A stretch of 8,481 nucleotides of DNA from Pseudanabaena sp. CAN_BIN31 (GTDB taxonomy: Bacteria > Cyanobacteriota > Cyanobacteriia > Pseudanabaenales > Pseudanabaenaceae). Location: positions 1 to 8,481 of the forward strand of contig JAJAZG010000052.1 in NCBI GenBank assembly GCA_026785865.1, read 5' to 3'. Under the pieces are notes generated by a model that worked only from the letters and a program-made list of their open reading frames with translations, was not told where the DNA came from and did not search any database. The position numbers and the translations under genes are program-made. Positions 1-6,840 of this stretch are shown in pieces (the first letter of the stretch is position 1; each line of letters opens with the position of its first letter).

Positions 1-163
1 AATGGCGCAATGCGCCGTTTTTTATTCATGGTCCAAATCGTATCGCGATCGAACAAAACCCAAAATGTGAAAGGCGGCGCGCCGCGCCGCCTTTCACATT
101 TTGGGTTTTGTGCGATCGCTATACGATTTCGACCATGAATAAAAAACGGCGCATTGCGCCATT
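1..163. repeat. 163-bp near-perfect nested palindrome
   Basis: Base n pairs with base 164-n across the whole stretch, with the centre at base 82. I find only three mismatched pairs (34/130, 44/120, 52/112), so the 81-base arms are about 96% complementary. The outer 33 bases of each arm match perfectly. The structure is nested. A GC-rich core lies at 70-94, arms reading CCCAAAATGTG and its complement surround it, then a HIP1-like octamer (intact GCGATCGC at 112-119, degenerate on the left), then outer arms that each contain their own small hairpin followed by a T run. The palindrome begins exactly at the window edge, so it may extend further left. It could be a piled-up family of palindromic repeats, a fold-back element, or partly an assembly artefact. 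The three mismatches argue against a simple fold-back copy. Confidence 0.9.
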
Positions 164-172
164 TTTTGTTTT
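141..172 (+). terminator. Rho-independent terminator-like hairpin, probably bidirectional
   Basis: The stem GGCGC (148-152) pairs with GCGCC (156-160) around an ATT loop. It is flanked by A6 at 141-146 and T6 at 162-167, and followed by GTTTT. The T run suits termination on the + strand of a gene to the left of the window. Read on the - strand, the same stem is followed by T6 as well, so it could work in both directions. The mirror copy at 1-26 has the same stem and T run. It would insulate the amidase gene from upstream transcription. The function is inferred from structure only. Confidence 0.55.
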
Positions 173-208
173 CTAGTTTTTTATCGCGCGATCGCACGGT
201 AATCTAGA

Positions 209-239
209 TTGAGTGCTTCATAGCACAACTGAATTTAAT
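209..239 (+). promoter_or_regulatory. Weak candidate promoter for the amidase gene
   Basis: TTGAGT (209-214) and TTTAAT (234-239) are separated by 19 bases, upstream of the ATG at 263. The match to a housekeeping consensus is modest and the spacing is long. A promoter is expected here because the preceding palindrome contains terminator-like stems. A ribosome binding site AAGGA (253-257) lies 5 bases before the ATG and supports that start. Confidence 0.25.
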
Positions 240-262
240 GTGGGAAAGTTTTAAGGATCGAA

Positions 263-1102
263 ATGAAGTCATATTTGGCGGCTGCCGTACAAATGACCAG
301 TGTGTCTGATGTAGACAAAAATCTGGCTCAAGCAGAAGATCTGATCCAACTAGCAGTGAATCGAGGTGCAGAATTAGTTTGTTTACCTGAAAACTTCTCG
401 TTTTTGGGCGATGAGACTGAAAAGGCAAGGCTTTCTCAAGAAATTGCCGAGAAAAGTGAAAAATTTCTAACTACGATCGCCCAACGCTATCAAATTTTGT
501 TACTCGGTGGCGGGTTCCCTGAATGTGTTGCGGATAGTCATAATGGCTCTTTGGGCAAGATGTATAACACGGCGCTGTTGATTGGGAGTGAAGGTGAAGA
601 GCTAGCGCGTTATCGCAAGATGCATCTATTTGATGTCAATCTTCCCGATGGCAATACTTATCAGGAGTCGGCAACGGTGCTGGCGGGTACTGAGTTACCA
701 CCTGTATATGCTTCTGAGAAATATGGCAACTTGGGGCTATCAGTTTGTTACGACGTGCGGTTTCCAGAGCTTTATCGTCATCTGTCCCAACTTGGTGCAA
801 ATGTGCTATTTGTTCCTGCCGCCTTTACTGCTTTTACTGGCAAAGATCATTGGCAAGTTTTATTGCAAGCCAGAGCGATCGAAAATACTAGCTATGTGAT
901 CGCGCCTGCTCAGGTAGGAATGCATACGCCGCGCCGTCAGTCTCATGGTCACGCGATGATCGTTGATCCTTGGGGAATTGTGATGGCAGATGCAGGCGAT
1001 CGCATTGGTGTGGCGATCGCCGAAATCCAACCCTCACGCATCGACCAAATTCGCCGTCAGATGCCATCTTTGCAACATCGCACTTTTTCTTGCTCTTCTT
1101 AA
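263..1102 (+). CDS. Nitrilase-superfamily (carbon-nitrogen hydrolase) amidase, Nit1/Nit2-like
   Basis: This 279-residue cytosolic hydrolase carries the Glu-Lys-Cys triad of the carbon-nitrogen hydrolase superfamily: E43 in LPENF, K119 in YRKMHLFD, and C162 in SVCYDVRFPELY. The KMHLFDV and CYDVRFPELYR signatures and the length are typical of the Nit1/Nit2 branch. Known members of that branch hydrolyse deaminated glutathione (a metabolite-repair amidase) or omega-amides such as alpha-ketoglutaramate. The exact substrate cannot be read from sequence, and deaminated glutathione amidase is my best guess. The ATG is supported by AAGGA five bases upstream. The gene stands alone between the large palindrome and a GC-rich hairpin that starts one base after its stop codon, so it is probably monocistronic. 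No defects are visible. Confidence 0.9.
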   Translation: MKSYLAAAVQMTSVSDVDKNLAQAEDLIQLAVNRGAELVCLPENFSFLGDETEKARLSQEIAEKSEKFLTTIAQRYQILLLGGGFPECVADSHNGSLGKMYNTALLIGSEGEELARYRKMHLFDVNLPDGNTYQESATVLAGTELPPVYASEKYGNLGLSVCYDVRFPELYRHLSQLGANVLFVPAAFTAFTGKDHWQVLLQARAIENTSYVIAPAQVGMHTPRRQSHGHAMIVDPWGIVMADAGDRIGVAIAEIQPSRIDQIRRQMPSLQHRTFSCSS

Positions 1103-1131
1103 CTAAAGGCGGCGCGTTGCGCCGCCTTTAG
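1103..1131. repeat. GC-rich palindromic hairpin after the amidase gene
   Basis: A perfect 13-bp stem (1103-1115 with 1119-1131) closes a GTT loop immediately after the TAA stop. The inner 25 bases (1105-1129) differ from 70-94, the core of the large palindrome, at only two central positions (TT here, CC there). The two are therefore copies of one dispersed repeat family. It may help end transcription or protect the mRNA 3' end, but the only T-rich stretch after it is TCTTT, so it is not a classic intrinsic terminator. Confidence 0.8.
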
Positions 1132-1194
1132 TCTTTGGGCGATCGCAATGAATATGTATTAAGATCTATAGTCAACAAGATCGAGCAGTTTGTT

Positions 1195-1234
1195 TTGATT
1201 TTTAAAGCATTTTCTCTAAACTAAATTTTAATAT
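1195..1234 (+). promoter_or_regulatory. Low-confidence promoter region of the acetyltransferase gene
   Basis: The 190-bp gap between the amidase and the acetyltransferase is AT-rich after the hairpin. It contains TTGATT (1195-1200), TAAACT (1217-1222, 16 bases downstream) and a good -10-like TAATAT (1229-1234). No single pair fits well in both boxes. A HIP1 octamer sits at 1139-1146. No riboswitch-like or operator structure is evident. Confidence 0.25.
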
Positions 1235-1292
1235 TTTAGATCGCTCCGATCATTCCTAAGTTTCATCAATTTCCTTTCTGGTATGAGCAGCT

Positions 1293-2456
1293 ATGCAACC
1301 TTTTCCAGCGATTGGTAACACGATCCGTCCTCTACAACATCGTGACTTAGAGTTTATTCAGCGATTTGCATCGCCCAACGATCTCGAACAAATTGCGGTC
1401 AGCGATCTTAGTGGTTGCCGAACTCGCCAAAAAGTCAGTTTGCATCAACTGGCAAGTTGGTTACCTGCGCCCGTGCAAACCCTTCTCAAGCCCTATGTCC
1501 GTGCCTATGTTTCTGAATGCAATGGCATCATCCAAGGCTTTATTCGGGTTTCGCCATTTAATAACAACAGCAGCACTTGGCAGATTGATCGCGTTGTAGT
1601 TTTACCCGAAGCTCAGAATGGTCAGCACAATGTCGGCACACAACTGATTCGTTATTGCTTAGAGTCCTGCCTAGAAGCGCGGACATGGGTATTGCAGGTT
1701 GATATTAACCAGAAAGATACGATCGCCCTGTATCGTCAGAACGGGTTTCAACCCCTCGCGCAATTCACCGATTGGGAAATTGGGGCTGAAAAATTGCACG
1801 AGCTTGCACAGCATTCTCCCGATCTGCCAAATTTGATGCCTGTCAGTAATGCTGATTCGAGCTTGCTTTATCAACTCGATACCGCCGCGATGCCGCCACA
1901 TATTCGCCAAGTTTACGATCTCAATGTTGATGATTTTCGAGCTAAGGCGATCGATAAACTCGTTAGTCATGGTTCATTGCTAATTAACCATTTACAAGAT
2001 GTTTCGGGCTATGTCTATGAGCCACAACGCAAAGCGGCGATCGGCTACTTTTATCTGCTGTTACAACGACCAAACATTAGTCAGTCCGCTCCAAAGTTGG
2101 TTCACCATTGCCAACTTACTGTGCATCCAGCTTACACATGGCTCTATCCTGAACTAACTTCGCAAATTGCTCAAATTGTCACCAAGCAATCGCCTGAGGG
2201 GGCGAGTCTCCAATTATCTTCAGCAGATTACCAACCCGAACGCGAAGATTATTTAGAATCAATTCATGCCCAGCGTCAAGGACATTCGTTGCTGATGGCG
2301 CGATCGGTGTGGCACAAAATCCGCGAGACGAAGACCGTACTTGATGGTCTGCAACTTTCGCGCATGTTATCAGGTTTACAACCCACCCAGAAGCCAATTC
2401 CTGGTCGAATTGATAATTTGCCACAACAGCATCAACATACCGATGAACTACTTTAG
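1293..2456 (+). CDS. GNAT-family N-acetyltransferase, apparently two-domain
   Basis: This 387-residue protein has an N-terminal GNAT fold at about residues 10-165. IRPLQHRDLEFI is the usual first strand and helix. WQIDRVVVLPEAQNGQHNVGTQLI (about 96-119) is the motif A strand and helix that bind acetyl-CoA. TIALYRQNGFQPLAQF (about 143-158) is the typical closing motif. The Q/R-x-x-G-x-G/A loop is degenerate, reading GQHNVG, with Asn in place of the first Gly. The second half (about 240-345) contains QLTVHPAYTWLYPELTSQIAQI and resembles a second, decayed GNAT core, so the protein may be a tandem GNAT with one active unit. The acceptor substrate is unknown. The ATG has only a weak GAGCAG upstream; a nearby ATG at 1283 is out of frame. 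The gene sits upstream of cphA but is separated from it by 110 bp with its own promoter-like elements. Confidence 0.75.
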   Translation: MQPFPAIGNTIRPLQHRDLEFIQRFASPNDLEQIAVSDLSGCRTRQKVSLHQLASWLPAPVQTLLKPYVRAYVSECNGIIQGFIRVSPFNNNSSTWQIDRVVVLPEAQNGQHNVGTQLIRYCLESCLEARTWVLQVDINQKDTIALYRQNGFQPLAQFTDWEIGAEKLHELAQHSPDLPNLMPVSNADSSLLYQLDTAAMPPHIRQVYDLNVDDFRAKAIDKLVSHGSLLINHLQDVSGYVYEPQRKAAIGYFYLLLQRPNISQSAPKLVHHCQLTVHPAYTWLYPELTSQIAQIVTKQSPEGASLQLSSADYQPEREDYLESIHAQRQGHSLLMARSVWHKIRETKTVLDGLQLSRMLSGLQPTQKPIPGRIDNLPQQHQHTDELL

Positions 2457-2458
2457 GG

Positions 2459-2489
2459 TTGACGATCTGATTTTGATTTAATTTATACA
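2459..2489 (+). promoter_or_regulatory. Candidate promoter for the cphA gene cluster
   Basis: TTGACG (2459-2464) lies 19 bases before TATACA (2484-2489), or 18 bases before TTATAC. This is a reasonable housekeeping-type promoter despite slightly long spacing. It starts just after the acetyltransferase stop codon and would give a leader of about 70 bases before the cphA ATG. No convincing NtcA-type GTA-N8-TAC site is visible around it. Confidence 0.4.
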
Positions 2490-2566
2490 AAACGAAGATC
2501 CCAAAGATAGCTAGGATTAGATACTGGAAATTTACGCATTTGATGCACCTTTAAAGACGCTTGACT

Positions 2567-5158
2567 ATGAAAATTCTCAAAATCCAAACATTACGTGGTT
2601 CAAACTATTGGAGTATTCAACGACAACAGCTTGTAGTTGTGAGATTAGATTTGGAGAATTTTTATGTGCAACGCACTAGCTTTTTCCAAAACTTATGCAA
2701 AGTACTGCCAAGTCTGGCGGGGAAAGACATTGCTCAGCGTCCAGATATAAGTGATGCAGAATTTTTGGCTGAAATAGTTAAAGATATTGCGATCGCTCTG
2801 CAAGGCTATGTCGGCATGAAGGTTGACTTCGGAGCAGTCAAACCCACTGTCGAAAATAATATCTATCAAGTGGTATTTGAATATCAGACTGAAGGTGCAG
2901 GAAGATATGCGGCGCGGGCGGCGGTAAGGATTTGCACCAGTCTCTTAGAGACAGGAACCTATGCAACCCAAGAATTGCAAGAGGATCTCAAAGACTTAAG
3001 AGATATTCGCCTTGATGGTCAGTTGGGGCCAAGTACCGATTCAATTGTTGCCGAAGCTAAGGCAAGAAATATTCCTTGGTTAGAAATTGGTACTCGAGCC
3101 ATGATTCAACTTGGTTATGGGGTGCATCAAAACCGCATTCAGGCGACTTTATCGAATAGGACGGGGATTTTAGCGGTAGAGCTAGCCTGTGATAAGGAAG
3201 GGACAAAAAGTATTTTACGCGCTTCAGGTGTGCCAGTACCGAGGGGGACAACGATCCGATCGCCTAAATATTTAGAAGAAGCGATCGCCGATGTTGGCGG
3301 CTTTCCGATTGTAATTAAGCCCTTAAGCGGCAACCACGGACGTGGCATCACCATTGATGTTCTGACGCTCAAAGAGGCGATCGTAGCTTTTGACATGGCG
3401 CAAGAAGTATCCGAAGAAGTAATTATCGAGCGATTTCATACAGGACGCGATCACCGCATCCTCGTCATCAATGGCAAATTTGTCGCCGTTGCTGAGCGCG
3501 TTCCTGCCAATATCACAGGCGATGGCGTTTCCACAATCTCCCAATTAATCGAAATTACTAACCAAGATCCGCGCCGTGGCGATGGTCATGATAACGTTTT
3601 GACCCGTATTGAAATCGATCGCACTAGCATCGATATTCTGTCAAGACAAGGCTTGACGATGGAATCTATCCCTCCTAAAGATCAAATTTGCTATCTCAAA
3701 GCAACCGCCAACCTCAGTACTGGCGGCGTATCGGTTGATCGCACCGATGAGATTCATCCCGAAAATATCTGGCTAGCCGAACGAGTGGCGCGAATTATCG
3801 GCTTAGATATCGCGGGGATCGATATGGTTACTGAAGATATTTCTATACCTGTCCGCCTAACTGATGGCGCGATCGTTGAGGTGAATGCTGCGCCTGGGTT
3901 CAGAATGCATACGGCTCCCAGCATCGGCACACCCCGCAATGTGGCGGCTCCCGTGATTGATATGCTATTTCCTGAAGGTTCGCCATGTCGCGTCCCAATC
4001 GTGGCAGTCACAGGCACAAATGGCAAAACGACCACGACCCGACTAATCGCCCATATTTTTAAACAAACTGGAAAACGGGTTGGCTACACTACTACCGATG
4101 GCATTTATATCGGTGAATGTCTAGTCGAAAAAGGCGACACGACTGGCCCCTACAGCGCCCAAGTAATTCTCCGCGATCCCACCGTTGAAGTGGCGATCCT
4201 AGAAACCGCAAGAGGTGGCATTTTGCGATCGGGCTTAGGCTTTGATGGTTGCGATGTCGGTGTGGTGATCAACGTAGCCGCCGATCACCTTGGCATTGGC
4301 GATATTGACACGATTGAAGATTTGGCGCGACTCAAGAGTACGGTTGTTAAAACTACTTTACCAAGCGGCTATACCGTACTAAATGCTGATGATCCATTGG
4401 TTGTGGCGATGGCAAAAGAGGTGAAGTCAAAGGTTGCTTACTTCAGTATGAATTCTGATAATCCTTTGATTAAGTCACATATTGCCGAAGGTGGACTTGC
4501 CGCAGTCTATGAAGGCGGATTTTTAACAATTTTGAAAAGTGACTGGAAAGTGCGGATTGAAGACTCGGTGAATGTGCCTTTGACCCTCGGTGGTCGCGCT
4601 GCTTTCATGATTCAAAATGCGCTTGCCGCAAGTTTAGCCGCTTTTGCTCAAGATGTAACGATCGCGCAAATTCGTCAAGGTTTAGCCACGTTTGTTGCTT
4701 CGAGTGAGCAGACTCCTGGTCGGATGAATTTGTTTGACTTAGGCCGATATCATGCACTGGTTGATTATGCTCATAATCCTGCGGGATTTCAGGCGATCGC
4801 GGAATTTATTCAAAAATGGGAAGGCGAAGCAGTCGGCGTGATTGGCGCACCTGGCGATCGGCGCGATGAGGATATCCTTGAACTAGGACAGTTAGCTGCC
4901 AAAATGTTTAAACGAATCTTTATTAAGGAAGATAAAGATTTACGCGGACGCGCCCCGCGTGTGGTTGCCGATCTTTTACGTCAGGGCATTACTGAAATTG
5001 ATGCAAATATCCCCTGTATGACAATTCTTGACGAAGAAGAAGCTTTGACCGCCGCCTTGGATAGCGCCACTCAAAGTAGCTTAGTTGTGGTATTTCCTGA
5101 CAAAGTGGATTCGGCAATTGGTATCATTGAATCGCGAAAGTCCAAATTGTCGTCATAA
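2567..5158 (+). CDS. cphA: Cyanophycin synthetase CphA
   Basis: This cytosolic enzyme polymerises aspartate and arginine into multi-L-arginyl-poly-L-aspartate, the cyanobacterial nitrogen reserve, using two ATP per unit. From the ATG it has 863 residues, close to the family norm. An N-terminal domain (about 1-160) begins with the family-typical MKILKIQTLRG. An ATP-grasp domain (about 195-470) with KPLSGNHGRG at 251-260 and EVNAAPGFRMH at 438-448 adds Asp. A Mur-ligase-like domain (about 475-863) with P-loop GTNGKTTTTR at 483-492 and DYAHNP at 733-738 adds Arg. A TTG at 2561 is in frame and would add two residues, but ATG 2567 matches the conserved family N-terminus. No strong ribosome binding site is seen for either. 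The sugar kinase gene follows after 9 bases, suggesting one transcript. All key motifs look intact. Confidence 0.97.
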   Translation: MKILKIQTLRGSNYWSIQRQQLVVVRLDLENFYVQRTSFFQNLCKVLPSLAGKDIAQRPDISDAEFLAEIVKDIAIALQGYVGMKVDFGAVKPTVENNIYQVVFEYQTEGAGRYAARAAVRICTSLLETGTYATQELQEDLKDLRDIRLDGQLGPSTDSIVAEAKARNIPWLEIGTRAMIQLGYGVHQNRIQATLSNRTGILAVELACDKEGTKSILRASGVPVPRGTTIRSPKYLEEAIADVGGFPIVIKPLSGNHGRGITIDVLTLKEAIVAFDMAQEVSEEVIIERFHTGRDHRILVINGKFVAVAERVPANITGDGVSTISQLIEITNQDPRRGDGHDNVLTRIEIDRTSIDILSRQGLTMESIPPKDQICYLKATANLSTGGVSVDRTDEIHPENIWLAERVARIIGLDIAGIDMVTEDISIPVRLTDGAIVEVNAAPGFRMHTAPSIGTPRNVAAPVIDMLFPEGSPCRVPIVAVTGTNGKTTTTRLIAHIFKQTGKRVGYTTTDGIYIGECLVEKGDTTGPYSAQVILRDPTVEVAILETARGGILRSGLGFDGCDVGVVINVAADHLGIGDIDTIEDLARLKSTVVKTTLPSGYTVLNADDPLVVAMAKEVKSKVAYFSMNSDNPLIKSHIAEGGLAAVYEGGFLTILKSDWKVRIEDSVNVPLTLGGRAAFMIQNALAASLAAFAQDVTIAQIRQGLATFVASSEQTPGRMNLFDLGRYHALVDYAHNPAGFQAIAEFIQKWEGEAVGVIGAPGDRRDEDILELGQLAAKMFKRIFIKEDKDLRGRAPRVVADLLRQGITEIDANIPCMTILDEEEALTAALDSATQSSLVVVFPDKVDSAIGIIESRKSKLSS

Positions 5159-5167
5159 AGTCCGCCT

Positions 5168-6145
5168 ATGTCGCGTGTAATTTGCCTTGGCGAAGTCTTA
5201 ATCGATCAAATAGCTGAAGATATTGGTGTCCCCTATGAGCAAGTTAGCTCTTGGAAACCATGTTTTGGTGGCGCTCTTGCCAATGTAGCCTGCGGTTTAG
5301 CAAAACTGGGAACGCCCGTAAGCTTAATTAGCTGCGTTGGTCAAGATGACGCAGGAACCGATTTGCTCAAGCAGTTGGGTACAGCAGGTGTAGAAACTTC
5401 GGGCGTGCAAGTGCATCCTGAATCGACTACTCGCGAAGTTTATGTAATTCGTAACGACCAAGGCGATCGCAGTTTTGATCGCTTTAATGGTGATCCTCAA
5501 ACTGTGTTTGCTGACACCGTGATGTCTGCCGAACATTTGCCAGAGCATTTATTTGCTGAAGCCAAGTTTTTGGTGTTAGGCACACTGAGTTTGTCTAATC
5601 CTCAAACATCTAGAGCGATCGGTCGGGCGCTGAAGCTGGCCGAGCAGTATTTTGTAAAAGTTGTAGTTGATGTTAATTGGCGATCAATGTTTTGGCAAAA
5701 TCCTGAGCAAGTGATGAAACTGTTGCCAGTTTTGCTGAAATACACTGATTTCCTAAAAATGACCGAAGATGAAGCGAAATTATTATTTCGGTTAACTAGT
5801 CCCGCCGCGATCGCTCAAGCCTATAGCCATCTTGAAGGAATTTTGATCACCAATGGCGATCAAGATTGTCGCTATTATCTAGGCGAAAAGCAGAGCAAAC
5901 ATCCAGTGTTTCCAGTGCATTCCATCGATACCACTGGTGCGGGAGATGCTTTTTTAGCAGCATTCATTCATAAAATTTATCACCGCCCGATCGCCAATTT
6001 GCTCGATCCTAAGTCTGCCAATGAGGTCATGGCCTACGCTTGTGCCGCAGGTGCATTGTCTACCCTAGCTATGGGTGCGATCGCAAGTCAGCCAAGCGAT
6101 CGGCAAATTCGCGAATTTCTGGCTATGCGCGAAGCAAAACATTAA
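5168..6145 (+). CDS. PfkB-family carbohydrate kinase (fructokinase-like)
   Basis: This 325-residue ribokinase-fold enzyme transfers the ATP gamma-phosphate to a sugar. Near the N-terminus CLGEVLIDQI and the substrate-binding GGALANVACGLAKLG (34-48) match PfkB signature 1. DTTGAGDAF (254-262) is signature 2, with D260 as the expected catalytic base and GAG forming the anion hole. The GE-x-L-x-D start and overall layout are most like fructokinases, so fructose is the likely substrate, but ribokinase-like or other hexose kinase activity cannot be excluded. It starts 9 bases after the cphA stop and ends 6 bases before the next gene, so it is probably read from the cphA promoter. No clear ribosome binding site precedes it, which fits translational coupling. 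No metabolic link to cyanophycin is evident. Confidence 0.88.
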   Translation: MSRVICLGEVLIDQIAEDIGVPYEQVSSWKPCFGGALANVACGLAKLGTPVSLISCVGQDDAGTDLLKQLGTAGVETSGVQVHPESTTREVYVIRNDQGDRSFDRFNGDPQTVFADTVMSAEHLPEHLFAEAKFLVLGTLSLSNPQTSRAIGRALKLAEQYFVKVVVDVNWRSMFWQNPEQVMKLLPVLLKYTDFLKMTEDEAKLLFRLTSPAAIAQAYSHLEGILITNGDQDCRYYLGEKQSKHPVFPVHSIDTTGAGDAFLAAFIHKIYHRPIANLLDPKSANEVMAYACAAGALSTLAMGAIASQPSDRQIREFLAMREAKH

Positions 6146-6151
6146 ATTATT

Positions 6152-6733
6152 ATGACAACCCAACTATTTACATCTAAAATTCATAATCATAACGTACATC
6201 AATTCACCACGCAGCAATTTCATCTTATGCATGAAGCTGGTGTTTTTTCAGAGGGCGATCGCCTCGAATTAATCAATGGAGAAATCAAACAAATGTCCCC
6301 GATTGGCAGAAAACACGCAGCTTGTGTAAACCGTTTAGTCACAGTACTTACGCGAAAACTAGGCGACCAAATTGTATTGTCAGTCCAAAACTCAATCCGT
6401 TTAGACGATAAATCTGAGCCACAGCCCGATCTGGCAATTCTAAAACCGCGTGATGATTTTTATGAAGAGGGATTACCAACGCCTTTAGATATTCTGTTGA
6501 TTATTGAAGTTGCAGACAGCACGATCGCCTACGATCGCGAAGTCAAAGCACCACTTTATGCGGCGGCTGGGATTCCTGAAATGTGGTTATTTGATGTCAA
6601 TAAAAAAGCGATCGAGGGTTATTCTCAACCGTCAGCATCAGGATATAAACGGATGCAACGTTATGAACAGAATGATATTTTATCGATGATTGCTTTTCCT
6701 GATGTATCTTTCGATTGGAGTGAGCTAATTTAG
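6152..6733 (+). CDS. Uma2 family protein (DUF820, PD-(D/E)XK nuclease fold)
   Basis: This 193-residue protein shows the conserved Uma2 pattern, common in many copies in cyanobacteria. DRLELINGEI (36-45) is followed by PDLAIL with D93, IIEVADST with E119, and REVKAPLYAAAGIPEMWLFD with K132. The Asp-Glu-Lys arrangement matches a PD-(D/E)XK nuclease active site. The true role and target are not established; the family is annotated as putative restriction endonuclease. The start lies 6 bases after the kinase stop with no strong ribosome binding site, so it appears to be the last gene of the cphA-kinase transcript. The methyltransferase relic begins only 6 bases beyond its stop, marking the edge of the decayed restriction-modification region. 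Confidence 0.88.
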   Translation: MTTQLFTSKIHNHNVHQFTTQQFHLMHEAGVFSEGDRLELINGEIKQMSPIGRKHAACVNRLVTVLTRKLGDQIVLSVQNSIRLDDKSEPQPDLAILKPRDDFYEEGLPTPLDILLIIEVADSTIAYDREVKAPLYAAAGIPEMWLFDVNKKAIEGYSQPSASGYKRMQRYEQNDILSMIAFPDVSFDWSELI

Positions 6734-6738
6734 ATACC

Positions 6739-6840
6739 TCACGCACCGATCGCAGTTAAGCCTTATTTTTCACGTTCTGAAAGTTCAAGATTTAGTTCTA
6801 GGAGTTTATGTAGTTGGCTAGTGGTTTCAATAGCTTGATG
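6739..6840 (-). pseudogene. Relic of an MmeI-like methyltransferase C-terminus
   Basis: Read on the - strand, 6840-6763 encodes a fragment ending LLELNLELSEREK and then TAA. This closely matches LLELNLQLAEREK near the end of the larger methyltransferase remnant at 7542-8247. At DNA level 6757-6807 matches 7566-7616 at 44 of 51 positions without gaps. Reading through the TAA gives GLTAIGA and a second stop at 6739-6741, aligning with GLSIIGA in the other copy. The TAA (6763-6765) therefore replaces the CAA of the intact tail, a C-to-T nonsense change. A TGA at 6841-6843 blocks extension upstream. The relic overlaps the 3' end of the toxin gene by 14 bases. It is too short to be functional. Confidence 0.75.

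Noticed and set aside
1..262. CRISPR array or RNA gene in the leading noncoding region
   Set aside because: The repeats are inverted rather than regularly spaced direct repeats, and no tRNA- or rRNA-like sequence is seen.
630..899. An 89-codon + strand open frame inside the amidase gene
   Set aside because: It lies wholly inside a well-supported gene in another frame and shows no domain or ribosome binding site.
1671..1970. A 99-codon - strand open frame opposite the acetyltransferase gene
   Set aside because: It is an antisense shadow of a convincing coding frame with no recognisable protein features.
3754..4035. A 93-codon - strand open frame opposite cphA
   Set aside because: It is antisense to the ATP-grasp and P-loop region of cphA; its composition is that of a shadow frame.
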